Below, piece by piece: positions 24,823 through 34,500 of a stretch of 64,000 nucleotides of DNA (positions within the stretch are counted from its first letter, which is position 1; each line of letters starts with the position of its first letter). Below the pieces are notes generated by a model, which had not been told where the DNA came from, did no database searches, and saw only the letters and a list, made by a program, of their open reading frames with translations. The position numbers and the translations under genes were made by a program. Origin of the DNA: Paenarthrobacter sp. GOM3 (GTDB lineage: Bacteria; Actinomycetota; Actinomycetes; Actinomycetales; Micrococcaceae); NCBI RefSeq assembly GCF_018215265.2, contig NZ_CP136562.1:3906001-3970000 (forward strand), written 5' to 3'.

Positions 24823-26784
24823 GTGAAAAAACTGGCAGCGCCTGCCGCTATCGTGCTGGCCGGAGCGCTGGCCCTGTGCGTGGCTGCTTCCAGCCAGCTC
24901 CTTCCGGCAACGCAGATGGTCCCTGACGGCACCGCTTCTTCAGCGGGTGTCCCGTCGGGACTGAACGCACCGGAAGCGACCACGACGGCGGACCCGGCAC
25001 CGCTCGCCGACCCTGGCCCTTCCGAAGCGGCTCCAGTAGCTGACAGTGCCGAGGACCCCGCCAGCATTCCGGCTCCCGAACCGGCCACCGGCGACGGGCC
25101 GGTCGCGATAGATCCCGTGTTCGAGACGCCACCGCCAGTTCCGAACATCGGACCGTCGTGGGGACCGGACAACCCCAGTGTCCCCGATACCGGGATCACC
25201 GGTCCCCCAGCCACGGAGGCTGAGCCCGCACCCCGCGACACCACATCCGCCGTTACACCCGATCCCGCGCCAACGGCTCCCGCGAGCGGACCGGTTCCAC
25301 AGCAGACGCCGAGCTCCACGCCAACGCCGACGACGGCGCCCACGCCAACGCCCGCGCCGTCCGCCACCTCACCCGTCCCGACGCCGTCCGCCACCTCCGC
25401 CACGCCAACCCCGTCCCCCGTCCCGACGCCATCCGCCATGCCAACTCCCACGGCAGCCCCAACCCCGTTCCCAGGGAAGGCGCCGAGCCAGGAAACCGAT
25501 CCCGACAACGGAGCATTGGCACTCCTTCCTGACAGCAACTCCGCCGCGATCCTGACGGTGTTTAACGCGATCAACAGCTACCGCGCATCCCTCGGGTTGG
25601 CACCGGTGAAGTACCACGCAACGGTGGCCAGCCTGGCTCAGGAGTGGTCCAACAACATCGCGAGCCGGGAAGTGATCCAGCACCGCCCCAATTTCTGGAC
25701 CGACCCCCGCGCACTCAATCCGAACAATGGCGCGGGTGAAGTCATCGCTGTCCGCTGGGACCGTGACGCCGCCCAGCTTGTGGAGTGGTGGAAGCAATCG
25801 CCGGGGCACGATGCCCTTCTCCGCGATCCCCGGTTCAACGTGATGGGCATTGGCATCACGTACACGGACGGCAACTGGCAGACTACGCCGAACCGTTACA
25901 CGCTTTGGGGCGTAGTGAACTTCTTCGGTTACACCACCCTGCCGGCGGGGACCACGACGCGACCCGGTGGCACGGTCACCCCGCCCACGGATCCGGTGGC
26001 TGTGTGCGAACCCACCAACAAGTACCAACCTCCAACCGTGGACTTGAGCAAAGCATCCATCCGCAGTGCTGCCGACCTTGTCTCCATTTCCGGGAACGGT
26101 TCAGTGGTGGACTACCCGTCCTTGGGTGGCGGCCGTTACGGTGCGGGCAGAACAATTGGTGGCGGATTCACGGGCATCAAGGACCTTTTCATCGTGGACT
26201 GGGACCGTGACGGCGTCTTCGACCTCGTCTCCCAGAGGTTGGACGGCGCCCTCCTGGTGTTCCCCGGCGTGCAGGGCGGTGGTTTCAAGCCGTCGATCAC
26301 GTTGGGCCAGGGTTGGGGGACGCTCAACATTGCAATTGGGACGTGGTGCGCCAACAACAGGCTCCCCCAGATTGTGGCCATGGACTCCGGCGGCAACCTG
26401 TACATGTACAAAAACGCGGGCTTGGCCCCTATTAAGACGCAGTCCGCCATCGGCACTGGCAATCCCGCGATCCGCCTGAGCATGGTGGACTACAACGCCG
26501 ATGGCTTCCAGGACCTTCTGACCACCGAAGCCAACGGCACCCTGCGGCTCTATCGCGGCAGCGGCCTGGGCACTCCCAAGCAGGAATCACGGCCGGCTGT
26601 CGGCGCAGCCTGGACTGACTACACGGGTTTGCGTGCCCTGCGCGGAGTTACAGCCCCCGATTCGGTAGGGATCGCCGGTTTGGACCGCAACGGCGTGGTG
26701 GAATATTGGGACCTCACCACCGGACGGCTCACCACCCCCGTGACCATTGGGGTTGGTTGGGGCGGATTCAAGTTCGCGCAGTAG
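24823..26784 (+). CDS. secreted CAP-domain protein with Pro/Thr linker and FG-GAP repeats
   Basis: A 653-residue exported protein with a GTG start. Residues 1-25 (KKLAAPAAIVLAGALALCVAAS) form a signal peptide. A low-complexity linker of repeated PTP, PSA and TPT units runs from about 30 to 225. A CAP/SCP domain (about 240-375) contains NSYRASLGLAPVKYHATVASLAQEWSNN, QHRP and GHDALLRDPRFNVMGIGI. The C-terminal 260 residues are repeats with VDWDRDGVFDL and VDYNADGFQDLL, calcium-binding-like FG-GAP/VCBS blades. The same blades occur in the secreted carboxypeptidase at 27492. It probably works in the cell envelope or outside the cell; no enzymatic activity can be claimed. Confidence 0.87.
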   Translation: MKKLAAPAAIVLAGALALCVAASSQLLPATQMVPDGTASSAGVPSGLNAPEATTTADPAPLADPGPSEAAPVADSAEDPASIPAPEPATGDGPVAIDPVFETPPPVPNIGPSWGPDNPSVPDTGITGPPATEAEPAPRDTTSAVTPDPAPTAPASGPVPQQTPSSTPTPTTAPTPTPAPSATSPVPTPSATSATPTPSPVPTPSAMPTPTAAPTPFPGKAPSQETDPDNGALALLPDSNSAAILTVFNAINSYRASLGLAPVKYHATVASLAQEWSNNIASREVIQHRPNFWTDPRALNPNNGAGEVIAVRWDRDAAQLVEWWKQSPGHDALLRDPRFNVMGIGITYTDGNWQTTPNRYTLWGVVNFFGYTTLPAGTTTRPGGTVTPPTDPVAVCEPTNKYQPPTVDLSKASIRSAADLVSISGNGSVVDYPSLGGGRYGAGRTIGGGFTGIKDLFIVDWDRDGVFDLVSQRLDGALLVFPGVQGGGFKPSITLGQGWGTLNIAIGTWCANNRLPQIVAMDSGGNLYMYKNAGLAPIKTQSAIGTGNPAIRLSMVDYNADGFQDLLTTEANGTLRLYRGSGLGTPKQESRPAVGAAWTDYTGLRALRGVTAPDSVGIAGLDRNGVVEYWDLTTGRLTTPVTIGVGWGGFKFAQ

Positions 26785-26833
26785 CCCGACCGGCGCACCC
26801 ACGCTGGCTACCGCCGTCGTGAATCAACGCGGC

Positions 26834-27277
26834 CTAAGCGGCCGAGCGTGACTCCATCACGGTTTTGAGCTGTTCCAGCTGGGCCACTTCGCTTTCCATG
26901 GTCTTTTGGATCATGCCATTCATCAGCTTCTGCAGGCCTTTTGGGTGGTATTCAAGTGCGAAGCGGAGGCGTGTGGTGGCCCCCTCGGTGCTGAGGTAGT
27001 AGCCCCCTGTGGGTTTGGCCGGTCCGTTGACTACCTCAAAGCGGACTTCGGCGCCGGGTCGGGCGTCGGTGATTTTGAAGTCGGCGGCAATGGGGCGTCC
27101 GCCGGGTCCGATGAGCGTTTGCTGGTACACGGCACCTTTCTGTCCGCGGACTCCCGATCGGAGCGAGATGCTGCGCACTCCGGAACGCCAGAGGGAATTG
27201 TTGGTGCCATCCATCAGGAACTGGAAAACGGTCATGGCATCCCTGTTGATCACCACTTCATGGGCTGCGAATGCCAC
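26834..27277 (-). CDS. SRPBCC-family lipid- or ligand-binding protein
   Basis: A 147-residue START/SRPBCC-type protein. It has AFAAHEVVINRDAMTVFQFLMDGTNNSLWRSGVRSI at the N-terminus and TTRLRFALEYHPKGLQKLMNGMIQKTMESEVAQLEQLKTVME forming the long C-terminal helix. GTG at 27277 was chosen because AAAGAGG precedes it; an ATG ten codons upstream lacks a ribosome binding site. It converges on the CAP-domain gene and diverges from the carboxypeptidase gene. Its ligand is unknown. Confidence 0.8.
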   Translation of the reverse strand: MAFAAHEVVINRDAMTVFQFLMDGTNNSLWRSGVRSISLRSGVRGQKGAVYQQTLIGPGGRPIAADFKITDARPGAEVRFEVVNGPAKPTGGYYLSTEGATTRLRFALEYHPKGLQKLMNGMIQKTMESEVAQLEQLKTVMESRSAA

Positions 27278-27491
27278 GGAAACCTCTTTCGGCGCACGGT
27301 TCATTTGTCGTAGCCCGGTTCCCCATACGCTGCAGCTAACACCTTCAGAATAGTCAGCCTCGAACGTCTTCGACACAGGACTGACGAGCCTTGACCGAAT
27401 GGTTACCTGCCAATTTCCGGGGCATGGCTGACATGCGGCGCCTGGCCCGGTAGAGTGCCTGCCGCTGGCTAAAACCAAAATTGGGGGCGTA

Positions 27492-28976
27492 ATGCGGGTT
27501 TACAACAGTCGGGGATCCATGGGGAACGTCCGACGGCGGCTTGTGGCTTGCGCTGCTTTCCTCAGTCTTGCGGTGGTTGGCGGAGCCATGGTCGCCGCCC
27601 CTGCGTCGGCGGCGGATACCCGGGTGGCGGTAGCCGTTCCGGGGGCGGCGAATCCGCTCCCGAGCGTCGACCCTCTGGGTGATCCCGCCGGTCTTTCTGT
27701 CCTGGTCAATAAGTCGCGTCCCCTTAACCCGGCAAGATACGCACCCGGCGACCTCGTCAACGCCCGCGGTTCGGGGCAGTACCTACGCGCGGAAGCTGCT
27801 GCATGGCTGAATGGTTTGTTCCAAGGCGCTGCGGACGCCGGCACGGGTGGGCTTGCGGTGGTCAGCGGCTACCGCTCATACGCCCAACAGCAGCAGTTGT
27901 ATGCGTACTACGTCAGCATTTATGGTCAGGCGCAAGCCGATTTGATCTCTGCCCGCCCCGGGTACAGCGAGCATCAAACAGGCCTCGCGGTGGATGTCGG
28001 GAATGCCAACGGATCGTGCGGATTGAGCACGTGCTTTGGGGACACCGCAGCCGGTATGTGGGTAGCCGCCAACGCTTATAAGTACGGCTTCATTGTCCGC
28101 TACCCCAACGGTTACACGGGCACCACGGGCTATAGCTATGAGCCGTGGCACCTGCGCTATGTCGGCGTGGATTTGGCCAACGATATGAAACGTCGCGGCA
28201 TCCCCACCATGGAGCATTATTTCGCCGGTAATCCGTCGGCCTATGCAAGCATCACTTCCGGCGCGGACCTCGTGGCCGCAGACCCGAACGGCCGGCTCCT
28301 GCGTTATCCGGCTCAGGCTTGGGGAGGCTATGGAGCTCCCGTGCAGATCGGTTCCAATTGGACCGGCCTGAAGCAGGCATTCGTTGTGGACTGGGACTCC
28401 GATGGCGTCTACGACATCCTTGCGCAGTGGAACAACGGCACCCTTGGCCTGTTCAAAGGTTGGCCGGGCGGGGCTTTTTCAACCCAGATTGTGGTGGGAA
28501 CCGGCGACTGGGACAAGATGACCATCACGGTGGGCAAATGGTCCAATGCGCAGGGCCATCCGGGCATCGTGGGCTATTTCCCGGACGGCGGGCTCCGCTA
28601 TTACCCCAACACGTCCGGGAGGGCGCTGACTTACCGCGTGGACATCGGCAGCGGATGGGCGGGCATGGGATTAACCATGGCCGACTGGGACGCTGATGGC
28701 GCCAATGACATCCTTGCCACCAACACGTCCGGGCAACTCCTCAGTTACCGCGGCAATGGCTCAGGCGGCTTCGCGGGCCTGCCTGCCACGGTGGGTTCGG
28801 GCTGGGGAACCATGAAGGCGTTGGTCCCTACCTTCGGTTTGTCGGGACCCGGTACACGGAGTATCACGGCCCAGACAGTGGACGGCTACCTCGTCAGCTA
28901 CGGCTTGGGGATTGGCGCTTGGACAACGCAACGCCAGGTGGGCAACGGCTGGAACGGCATGAAGTTGTTTAAATAA
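27492..28976 (+). CDS. secreted VanY-type carboxypeptidase with FG-GAP repeats
   Basis: A 494-residue exported protein. The signal peptide ends near PASAADT (about residue 40). A peptidase M15B (VanY/DacY) domain spans about 65-240. Its zinc and catalytic residues are His161 and Asp168 in SEHQTGLAVDVG, and Glu217 and His220 in EPWHLRYVG. Two cysteines in SCGLSTCFG may form a disulfide. Residues 250-494 are FG-GAP-like blades (VVDWDSDGVYDILAQ, ADWDADGANDILAT) similar to those of the CAP protein at 24823. It should trim D-alanine from peptidoglycan stem peptides outside the membrane, with the repeats perhaps anchoring it to the wall. Confidence 0.9.
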   Translation: MRVYNSRGSMGNVRRRLVACAAFLSLAVVGGAMVAAPASAADTRVAVAVPGAANPLPSVDPLGDPAGLSVLVNKSRPLNPARYAPGDLVNARGSGQYLRAEAAAWLNGLFQGAADAGTGGLAVVSGYRSYAQQQQLYAYYVSIYGQAQADLISARPGYSEHQTGLAVDVGNANGSCGLSTCFGDTAAGMWVAANAYKYGFIVRYPNGYTGTTGYSYEPWHLRYVGVDLANDMKRRGIPTMEHYFAGNPSAYASITSGADLVAADPNGRLLRYPAQAWGGYGAPVQIGSNWTGLKQAFVVDWDSDGVYDILAQWNNGTLGLFKGWPGGAFSTQIVVGTGDWDKMTITVGKWSNAQGHPGIVGYFPDGGLRYYPNTSGRALTYRVDIGSGWAGMGLTMADWDADGANDILATNTSGQLLSYRGNGSGGFAGLPATVGSGWGTMKALVPTFGLSGPGTRSITAQTVDGYLVSYGLGIGAWTTQRQVGNGWNGMKLFK

Positions 28977-29290
28977 ATGCCACGGGGGTGGCGAACGGGA
29001 ACCGGGGCGCGGTCAAGAGCTGCGCTGGAACTGCGCTAAGCTAGGACTCGCTCAAGGGATTTTCCCGGGGCATTGCGGGCGGGACTGGTCAATAATTCTC
29101 ACAGCCCCTAGAACACTGAGCGGGCAAAACACCCCCGAAACGCGGTATCCCTGATTTGGAAACGCGCATGGGTCAACGCAGCTTTGCTTCCGCTTTTCAG
29201 GCTGACATAAATGGGCATAGCGAAAGTTGTCTTACCTCCCGCGCTACACTATGGGTTTAGACGACTTGAGACTTGATTGGGGGAATCGGT
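28977..29290. other. non-coding left edge of the accessory island
   Basis: No gene is visible in these 314 bases. The stretch carries CATTGCGGGCG (29071-29081), which recurs at the 5' end of the tRNA-Gly gene (41334-41344), and GGGCAAAAC...CCGAAA (29122-29140), which recurs at 38127-38145. Base composition becomes more AT-rich from here on. The promoter of the antitoxin-toxin pair should lie at its right end. Confidence 0.5.
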
Positions 29291-29959
29291 ATGACGTTCG
29301 CCGAAATGCATCACTCTGCCGAGGATTCACCTCTGGACCAAAAGACGACTTCGGTAATGCTGGCGATACTGGACGCCGCTTCCAAAGACAAACTCCTGAT
29401 TACAGCCACAAAGCTCGTTAAGCTGCTCTACCTCCTTGATCTCAAGCAGATCGCTTCCGGAAGCCAGCCCGCCACTGCAATCGAGTGGCGTTGGCGGCAC
29501 TACGGACCTTATTCCGATGCGATCTACTTCGCGGAGCAGAAGCTGTGCCGCGAAGGCTACATCCATTCTGAGGATCGTCAGTGGTCTAGCAGCAGGGGAC
29601 GAGTATTAACTCTGGTTGGTGGGGCAAAGTATGTCAGCCCTGAACCGGACATCATCGCCCGTATCGATGAAGTGATCAGGGAGTTCGGCACGCTAACGCC
29701 CACGCAAATTAAAGAACATACGTACAAAACAGCGCCGATGCTGGCAGCACAGAGAGCAGGAGAGCGAGAAGTGCTTCTTGATATGAGGCTTGCGCGACCC
29801 AAGCTCAACGTTTCAAGGGTTGCGGCTAGGTATGCTGCCCGACGTGCCGCAACAAACAAAGAGGCATATAACGATGCCGAAGCTCAATCCGAGCTTCTCC
29901 GAGTGGTTTCCGCTACTGCCGGGACTCGCCACCGTGCGAACAAGCTGCTCGACGCATGA
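29291..29959 (+). CDS. Panacea-domain (DUF4065/SocA-like) antitoxin
   Basis: A 222-residue protein. Residues 18-120 resemble the Panacea domain: LLITATKLVKLLYLLDLKQIASG, IEWRWRHYGPYSDAIYFAEQKL. Panacea proteins are promiscuous antitoxins that neutralise many toxin folds. ATG at 29291 follows GGGGGAAT; an earlier in-frame TTG is less likely. The stop overlaps the start of the PemK-like gene (ATGA), the arrangement expected of an antitoxin placed before its toxin. The C-terminal 80 residues are basic and Ala/Arg-rich and could bind DNA for autoregulation, which is inference. Confidence 0.82.
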   Translation: MTFAEMHHSAEDSPLDQKTTSVMLAILDAASKDKLLITATKLVKLLYLLDLKQIASGSQPATAIEWRWRHYGPYSDAIYFAEQKLCREGYIHSEDRQWSSSRGRVLTLVGGAKYVSPEPDIIARIDEVIREFGTLTPTQIKEHTYKTAPMLAAQRAGEREVLLDMRLARPKLNVSRVAARYAARRAATNKEAYNDAEAQSELLRVVSATAGTRHRANKLLDA

Positions 29960-30432
29960 GCAGGCAGATTGAGGCTGGTGGCGTCTACTTGGTCCCAGAC
30001 CACAGCGTGAAGCTGCCACCGGAAGAAGATCGCGAGACTCATCCCCAACGCACTGTGTTGGTTGTTTCCCACGACAAGATCAACCAGAGCGGGGACTGGG
30101 CAGTCATTATGGTCGCTCCTATCTCTGGCTCAACCCGCTTTCGGACCCAGTACTGCGTAAAGCTCAGCGCGGGTGAGGGCAACGTGACCAAGAAGTGCTG
30201 GGTACGAACCAGCGCCGTTCAGCCCCTCGCAAAGTCAGAACTCGGAGACTACATGGGCAAAGTCTCCGAGGAGAGGCTGCAAGATGTCATGCAGGAACTG
30301 CTTTCGATCTTGCCGCTTGCAGTCGAAGACGACGACATTGTGGAATGGTCCGATGAGCAGGAAGCGTCCACGGGAATCCCACTAGCTCCAGTCGCGCCTC
30401 TTCCCAGCACGGTATTCGTGGGGAGCGCATAA
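29956..30432 (+). CDS. PemK/MazF-like toxin
   Basis: A 158-residue protein with the PemK/MazF barrel pattern: GGVYLVPDHSVKLPPEEDRETHPQRTVLVVSH, DWAVIMVAPISGSTRFRTQYCVKL and KKCWVRTSAVQPLAKSEL. Relatives cleave mRNA. It is translationally coupled to the Panacea antitoxin gene. The C-terminal 35 residues (acidic, then Pro-rich) extend beyond the minimal toxin. It marks the left end of the defence island. Confidence 0.8.
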   Translation: MSRQIEAGGVYLVPDHSVKLPPEEDRETHPQRTVLVVSHDKINQSGDWAVIMVAPISGSTRFRTQYCVKLSAGEGNVTKKCWVRTSAVQPLAKSELGDYMGKVSEERLQDVMQELLSILPLAVEDDDIVEWSDEQEASTGIPLAPVAPLPSTVFVGSA

Positions 30433-30607
30433 ACGCTTTAGGGTACGGCAGGCTGACCAGCAAGGAGGACACCACGCTCCCGACTCGAAATCACGCACGT
30501 CGTAGCAGAGGTCGCTTTGATGACTGCCGCAGCTCTCGTCCAGTGATGACACCCGTGTCCGTGGCGCGGGACTGGTCCGTATCGAAGATGCCTCCGGGCT
30601 TAGACCT

Positions 30608-31594
30608 TCACACGCTTGGTTGACCCGGCGGAAGGAACTGTGACGGTACCGCCAAATGCTCTCTAGAGGCACCGGGTGGAAGGTCTTGGAGGTTCCGGAC
30701 CATCAAGATTTCGGGACACTTGAGAACGCGTTCGGCAACGGCATTGCCAAAGGCGAGAACGCGCTGCTCAAGGAACTCACTCATGTGCTTTGCCTGAACA
30801 ACTTGGATTTTTACCGTTGTCTGCAAATTTTTGGTCTTAATTTGACGGGTCACGTTGGTCCACGGCACGGATACAGCGACGATCTCGTCTAGGTCCGTGT
30901 TGACTTCGAATATTTCGTTTGAGGTGACGAGGATCGGCATCGTAAGAGAGTTGTGTGACTGCTCTCCACCTTGGAGCGGTCCGGTCCTGCCACCACGATT
31001 CACCTGCTGATAATGGGACATTGCCTTCACCATGGGCATGACGATGCCGTCGAAGATGTGAGAGTTGCCTGCGAACCAGTCAGAGCCCTTGCGCTCCATG
31101 GCAATCAACTGGTTGCCAACGAAGTGCTCGTCCGTTGGGTTACCGGCAATGTTATTCAGCCCAAGAAGTTCCATAAGTGACGAATGGTGGACCGATTGCA
31201 TGGCAGACCCGTTTGGATGAGGAGTCCGCCCTACCTCGATATGCGAAGCCCAGAATGAGTAGCCGCCCCTCATGCCTCCCAGCTCATTGTCGTTCGGCGT
31301 GTGTCCGATGACGACATAGGGCGATTTGGGGTTCTTGCACTCGATAATGAGGCGAATCCCAAAGACACAATTTCGCCTTTCGTGTATGAAGAAAGGCTTC
31401 CACCCGAACACGTCTATCTCACGCGACTTGCCTTCCTCCGGGTCGTCATAGGCGCGGGATATGTCAGCGTAGAAACCGTGGTTCTCGACCACTCGGAACA
31501 TCTCTTGTTCGAGAAGAAAGCCCGTCACCTTGAGGGCTGACAGCACTTGCTCTGGCGATGGTCCGTGGGCGTTCACTGATTCACCCCTGCTCAC
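30608..31594 (-). CDS. PD-(D/E)xK nuclease-like protein in the type I restriction operon
   Basis: A 328-residue protein without a named family that I recognise. KSREIDVFGW followed by FGIRLIIECKNPKSPYVVIG gives Glu59, Asp61, Glu85 and Lys87, the spacing of a PD-(D/E)xK nuclease core. Its ATG overlaps the hsdR stop by four bases, so it is the fourth gene of the hsdM-hsdS-hsdR transcript. Plausible roles are an accessory nuclease, an anti-phage effector using the methylation state, or a modifier of HsdR. None is shown directly. It converges with the toxin gene across 175 bases with no clear terminator. Confidence 0.72.
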   Translation of the reverse strand: MSRGESVNAHGPSPEQVLSALKVTGFLLEQEMFRVVENHGFYADISRAYDDPEEGKSREIDVFGWKPFFIHERRNCVFGIRLIIECKNPKSPYVVIGHTPNDNELGGMRGGYSFWASHIEVGRTPHPNGSAMQSVHHSSLMELLGLNNIAGNPTDEHFVGNQLIAMERKGSDWFAGNSHIFDGIVMPMVKAMSHYQQVNRGGRTGPLQGGEQSHNSLTMPILVTSNEIFEVNTDLDEIVAVSVPWTNVTRQIKTKNLQTTVKIQVVQAKHMSEFLEQRVLAFGNAVAERVLKCPEILMVRNLQDLPPGASREHLAVPSQFLPPGQPSV

Positions 31595-34500
31595 GCGTTG
31601 ACCAGATCAGCGAACAGCTCCGCCTGTGACAGCACCAGCGTCGTAGCCTTGTCTGAATCCTCCGGCGGGTAGCCGTGACGCGACAACAGGAACCGAATCT
31701 TCATACGTAGGCTCGCTCGCACCTGCTCCTTGAGGTTCCAGTCCGTCTTAGCGTCCTTCCGCACCAGCTCTACAAGCTCGTGAGCGATGGTGAGAAGCTT
31801 CTCGTGGTCCATCTCCGTACGAGCCACACTGTCGTCGCTCAGGGCGTTGTAGAAGGCTAGTTCATCTTCCCGGATTCCAAGCTTTTCAGCCTTGGTGTCC
31901 TCCGCCTTCATCTGCTTCGCGAGTTCGACCATCTCGGCAATGACCTGTGCTGCGGTGATCGCCTTGTTCCGGTAAGCCAGAATCGATTTCTGGAGCATCT
32001 CGGAGAACTTCTTACTGGTCACGATGTCGCGACTAGTCCGGCTCTTCACTTCCTGCTCCAGCATCCGCCGAAGCGCTTCGATTTGGAGGTTGGGAGTGGG
32101 GGACTTTCTGAACTTCTCCACGAACGAATCGTCGATCACGGAAATGTCGGGAGCGTCCATCCCGACCTCCGCGTAGAGGTCGATAACACCTTCTCCGGAA
32201 AGCGCCGACGAGACGATCTGCTGGATGGCGATGTCGATAGCGATCCTGCCTTTGTCGTCACCTTCAAGATCGTCCTTCTTGCCAAATGTCGTCCGAACCG
32301 AGTTGAAGAATTTCACGTCGTCCACGACGCCGAGTTCCTCCACGGCAGGGGTAGCCGCCCTGTGAAGGCGGTCAAGCTGTCCGGAATATGCGATGAAACG
32401 GCTCTGAAGGGATTCTTTGGTGTCGCTCAGCCCCGCATCCCTGTCGTGGGAGTAGATGTACTCCCCAGCGAGTCCTACGGCTTCCAGCCACGCGGCGGGA
32501 GTACCGGCTGCAAGGTTCGCACGCCAGTCGTGGGCATGAAGCATGTCGCAAACAATGCCGTGGAGTTCATGGACCTTAGGCACCAGTTCCTCACGGATAT
32601 CCTGCCCGACCTCGTGGTTCTCCTGATCCCTAGACGTGTAATTGGTCAGCGCAGACTTGAGGTCTTCAGCGATCCCCAAGTAGTCGACAACCAGTCCGGA
32701 TTCTTTGTCCTTGAATGTCCGGTTGACTCGGGCGATGGACTGCATCAACGACGCGCCCTTCATGGGCTTGTCGATGTACATCGTGTTCATTACCGGCGCA
32801 TCGAAACCCGTCAACCACATGTCGCGAACGATGACGATTTGCAACTCATCGTTCGGGTCCTTGGCACGCATCTTGATCGACTTCTGCGCTTCCTTGGACC
32901 GAATGTGCTCTGACCATGCAAGCTCATTAGCGGCGGAGCCGGTCATAATGACCTTGACCGCGCCCTTGTCGTCATCTTTGGAATACCACTCGGGGCGCAG
33001 CTCGATGATGGCGTCATGGAGGGCGACGCAGATGCGGCGTGACATGCCGACAAGCATTGCCTTGCCGCCGGTCGCTTCCCGGCGCTTCTCCCAATGCTCA
33101 ACGAAGTCGGCTGCGAGTTGTTTGATCCGAGACTCGGCACCAACGATTGCTTCCACTTTGGACCATCGCGTTTTGAGCTTGGCTTTCTCTTCCTCAGACT
33201 TGACGTTGATCGAAGCCCGCTGAATCTCCTCATCGAGCGAGGCAAGGTCTGCCTCCGGAACGGCAACCCTGATCAGGCGTGGCTCGTAGTTGACCCTTAC
33301 AGTCGCACCATCCGCAGTAGCCTGCGTCATGTCGTAGACATCGATGTATTCACCGAAAATCTGGCGGGTCGACTTGTCGTCGAACTCGATCGGCGTCCCG
33401 GTGAAGCCGATGAAGGAAGCCTTGGGCAGACCATCCCGGAGATGGCGGGCGAATCCATCGATCAGGTCGTAATTGGAACGGTGCGCCTCGTCTACCACCA
33501 CAACGATGTTGTCTCGGCTGGAGAGCAACGGGAAGTTAGTTCCGCTCTCACGTTCTTCTTTTGAAAGTCCGAACTTCTGGAGAGTAGAGAAGATGATGCC
33601 GCCAGATTGCCGCCCGGAAAGAAGCTCTTTGAGATGCTTGCGGTCGTCTGCCTGCTGCGGCTTCTCCGGCAGAGGTGCGCCCGTGCGGGAAGCAGCGAAC
33701 TCTTCATCGAAGAGCTGCGAGTCAAGGTCGTTGCGATCGGTGATGACGACGACCGTTGGATTCTGCATCTCGGGGTGGCGCATAACCTTGCCAACATAGA
33801 GCAGCATCTCCATGCTCTTACCGGCACCCTGCGTGTGCCAGACAACGCCAGCCTGACGGGTCGTTGCCTTCGCTTCCAGCGTGCAGTCCACCGCTTTTCG
33901 GACAGCCCAGTATTGGTGGTACTTCGCGATTCTCTTGACGAGTCCGTCACCAAGGAAGCTGACGTAGGAGTAGATGAGGTCAAGGAATACCTCACGGTTC
34001 AGCATCCCTTGCGTCATGAGATTAAGCTCATTGATGTGTCCGGTGTGGCGGGTGCCGTCCCAGTCAGCCTTCCACGGTGCAAAGTGCTCACGCGTCGCAG
34101 TGAAAGTCCCAGCTCGTGCAAAGTGCCCATCGGACAAAATACAGAGCTGGTTCCACGCGAACAGCTCCGGGATGTCCTTTTTGTACGTTTGAATCTGGTT
34201 GAAGGCGCTCTTGATGTCAGCGTTCGGGCTGTCCGGGTTCTTCAGTTCTACAAGCCCCATGGGCAAGCCGTTGACGAACAAGACGACATCAGCTCTACGG
34301 GTGCGCGCACCGGCACCACGACCCTTGACCGTGAACTGATTAACCGCGAGCAGATCATTGTTAGTCGGGTCATCAAAGTCAACGAGACGAGCGCGGATGG
34401 TGCGGAGTTCACCCTCGTCGTTTCGGATTTCCACAGGTACTCCACCGACCAACAGTTGGTAAGCTCGCCAGTTCTCCGTAAGAGCGACCTGTGACTGGGC

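Noticed and set aside
25250..25500. Apparent tandem DNA repeat of CCNACGCC-type units
   Set aside because: It only reflects the Pro/Thr/Ala-rich linker of the CAP-domain protein, not a CRISPR or satellite.
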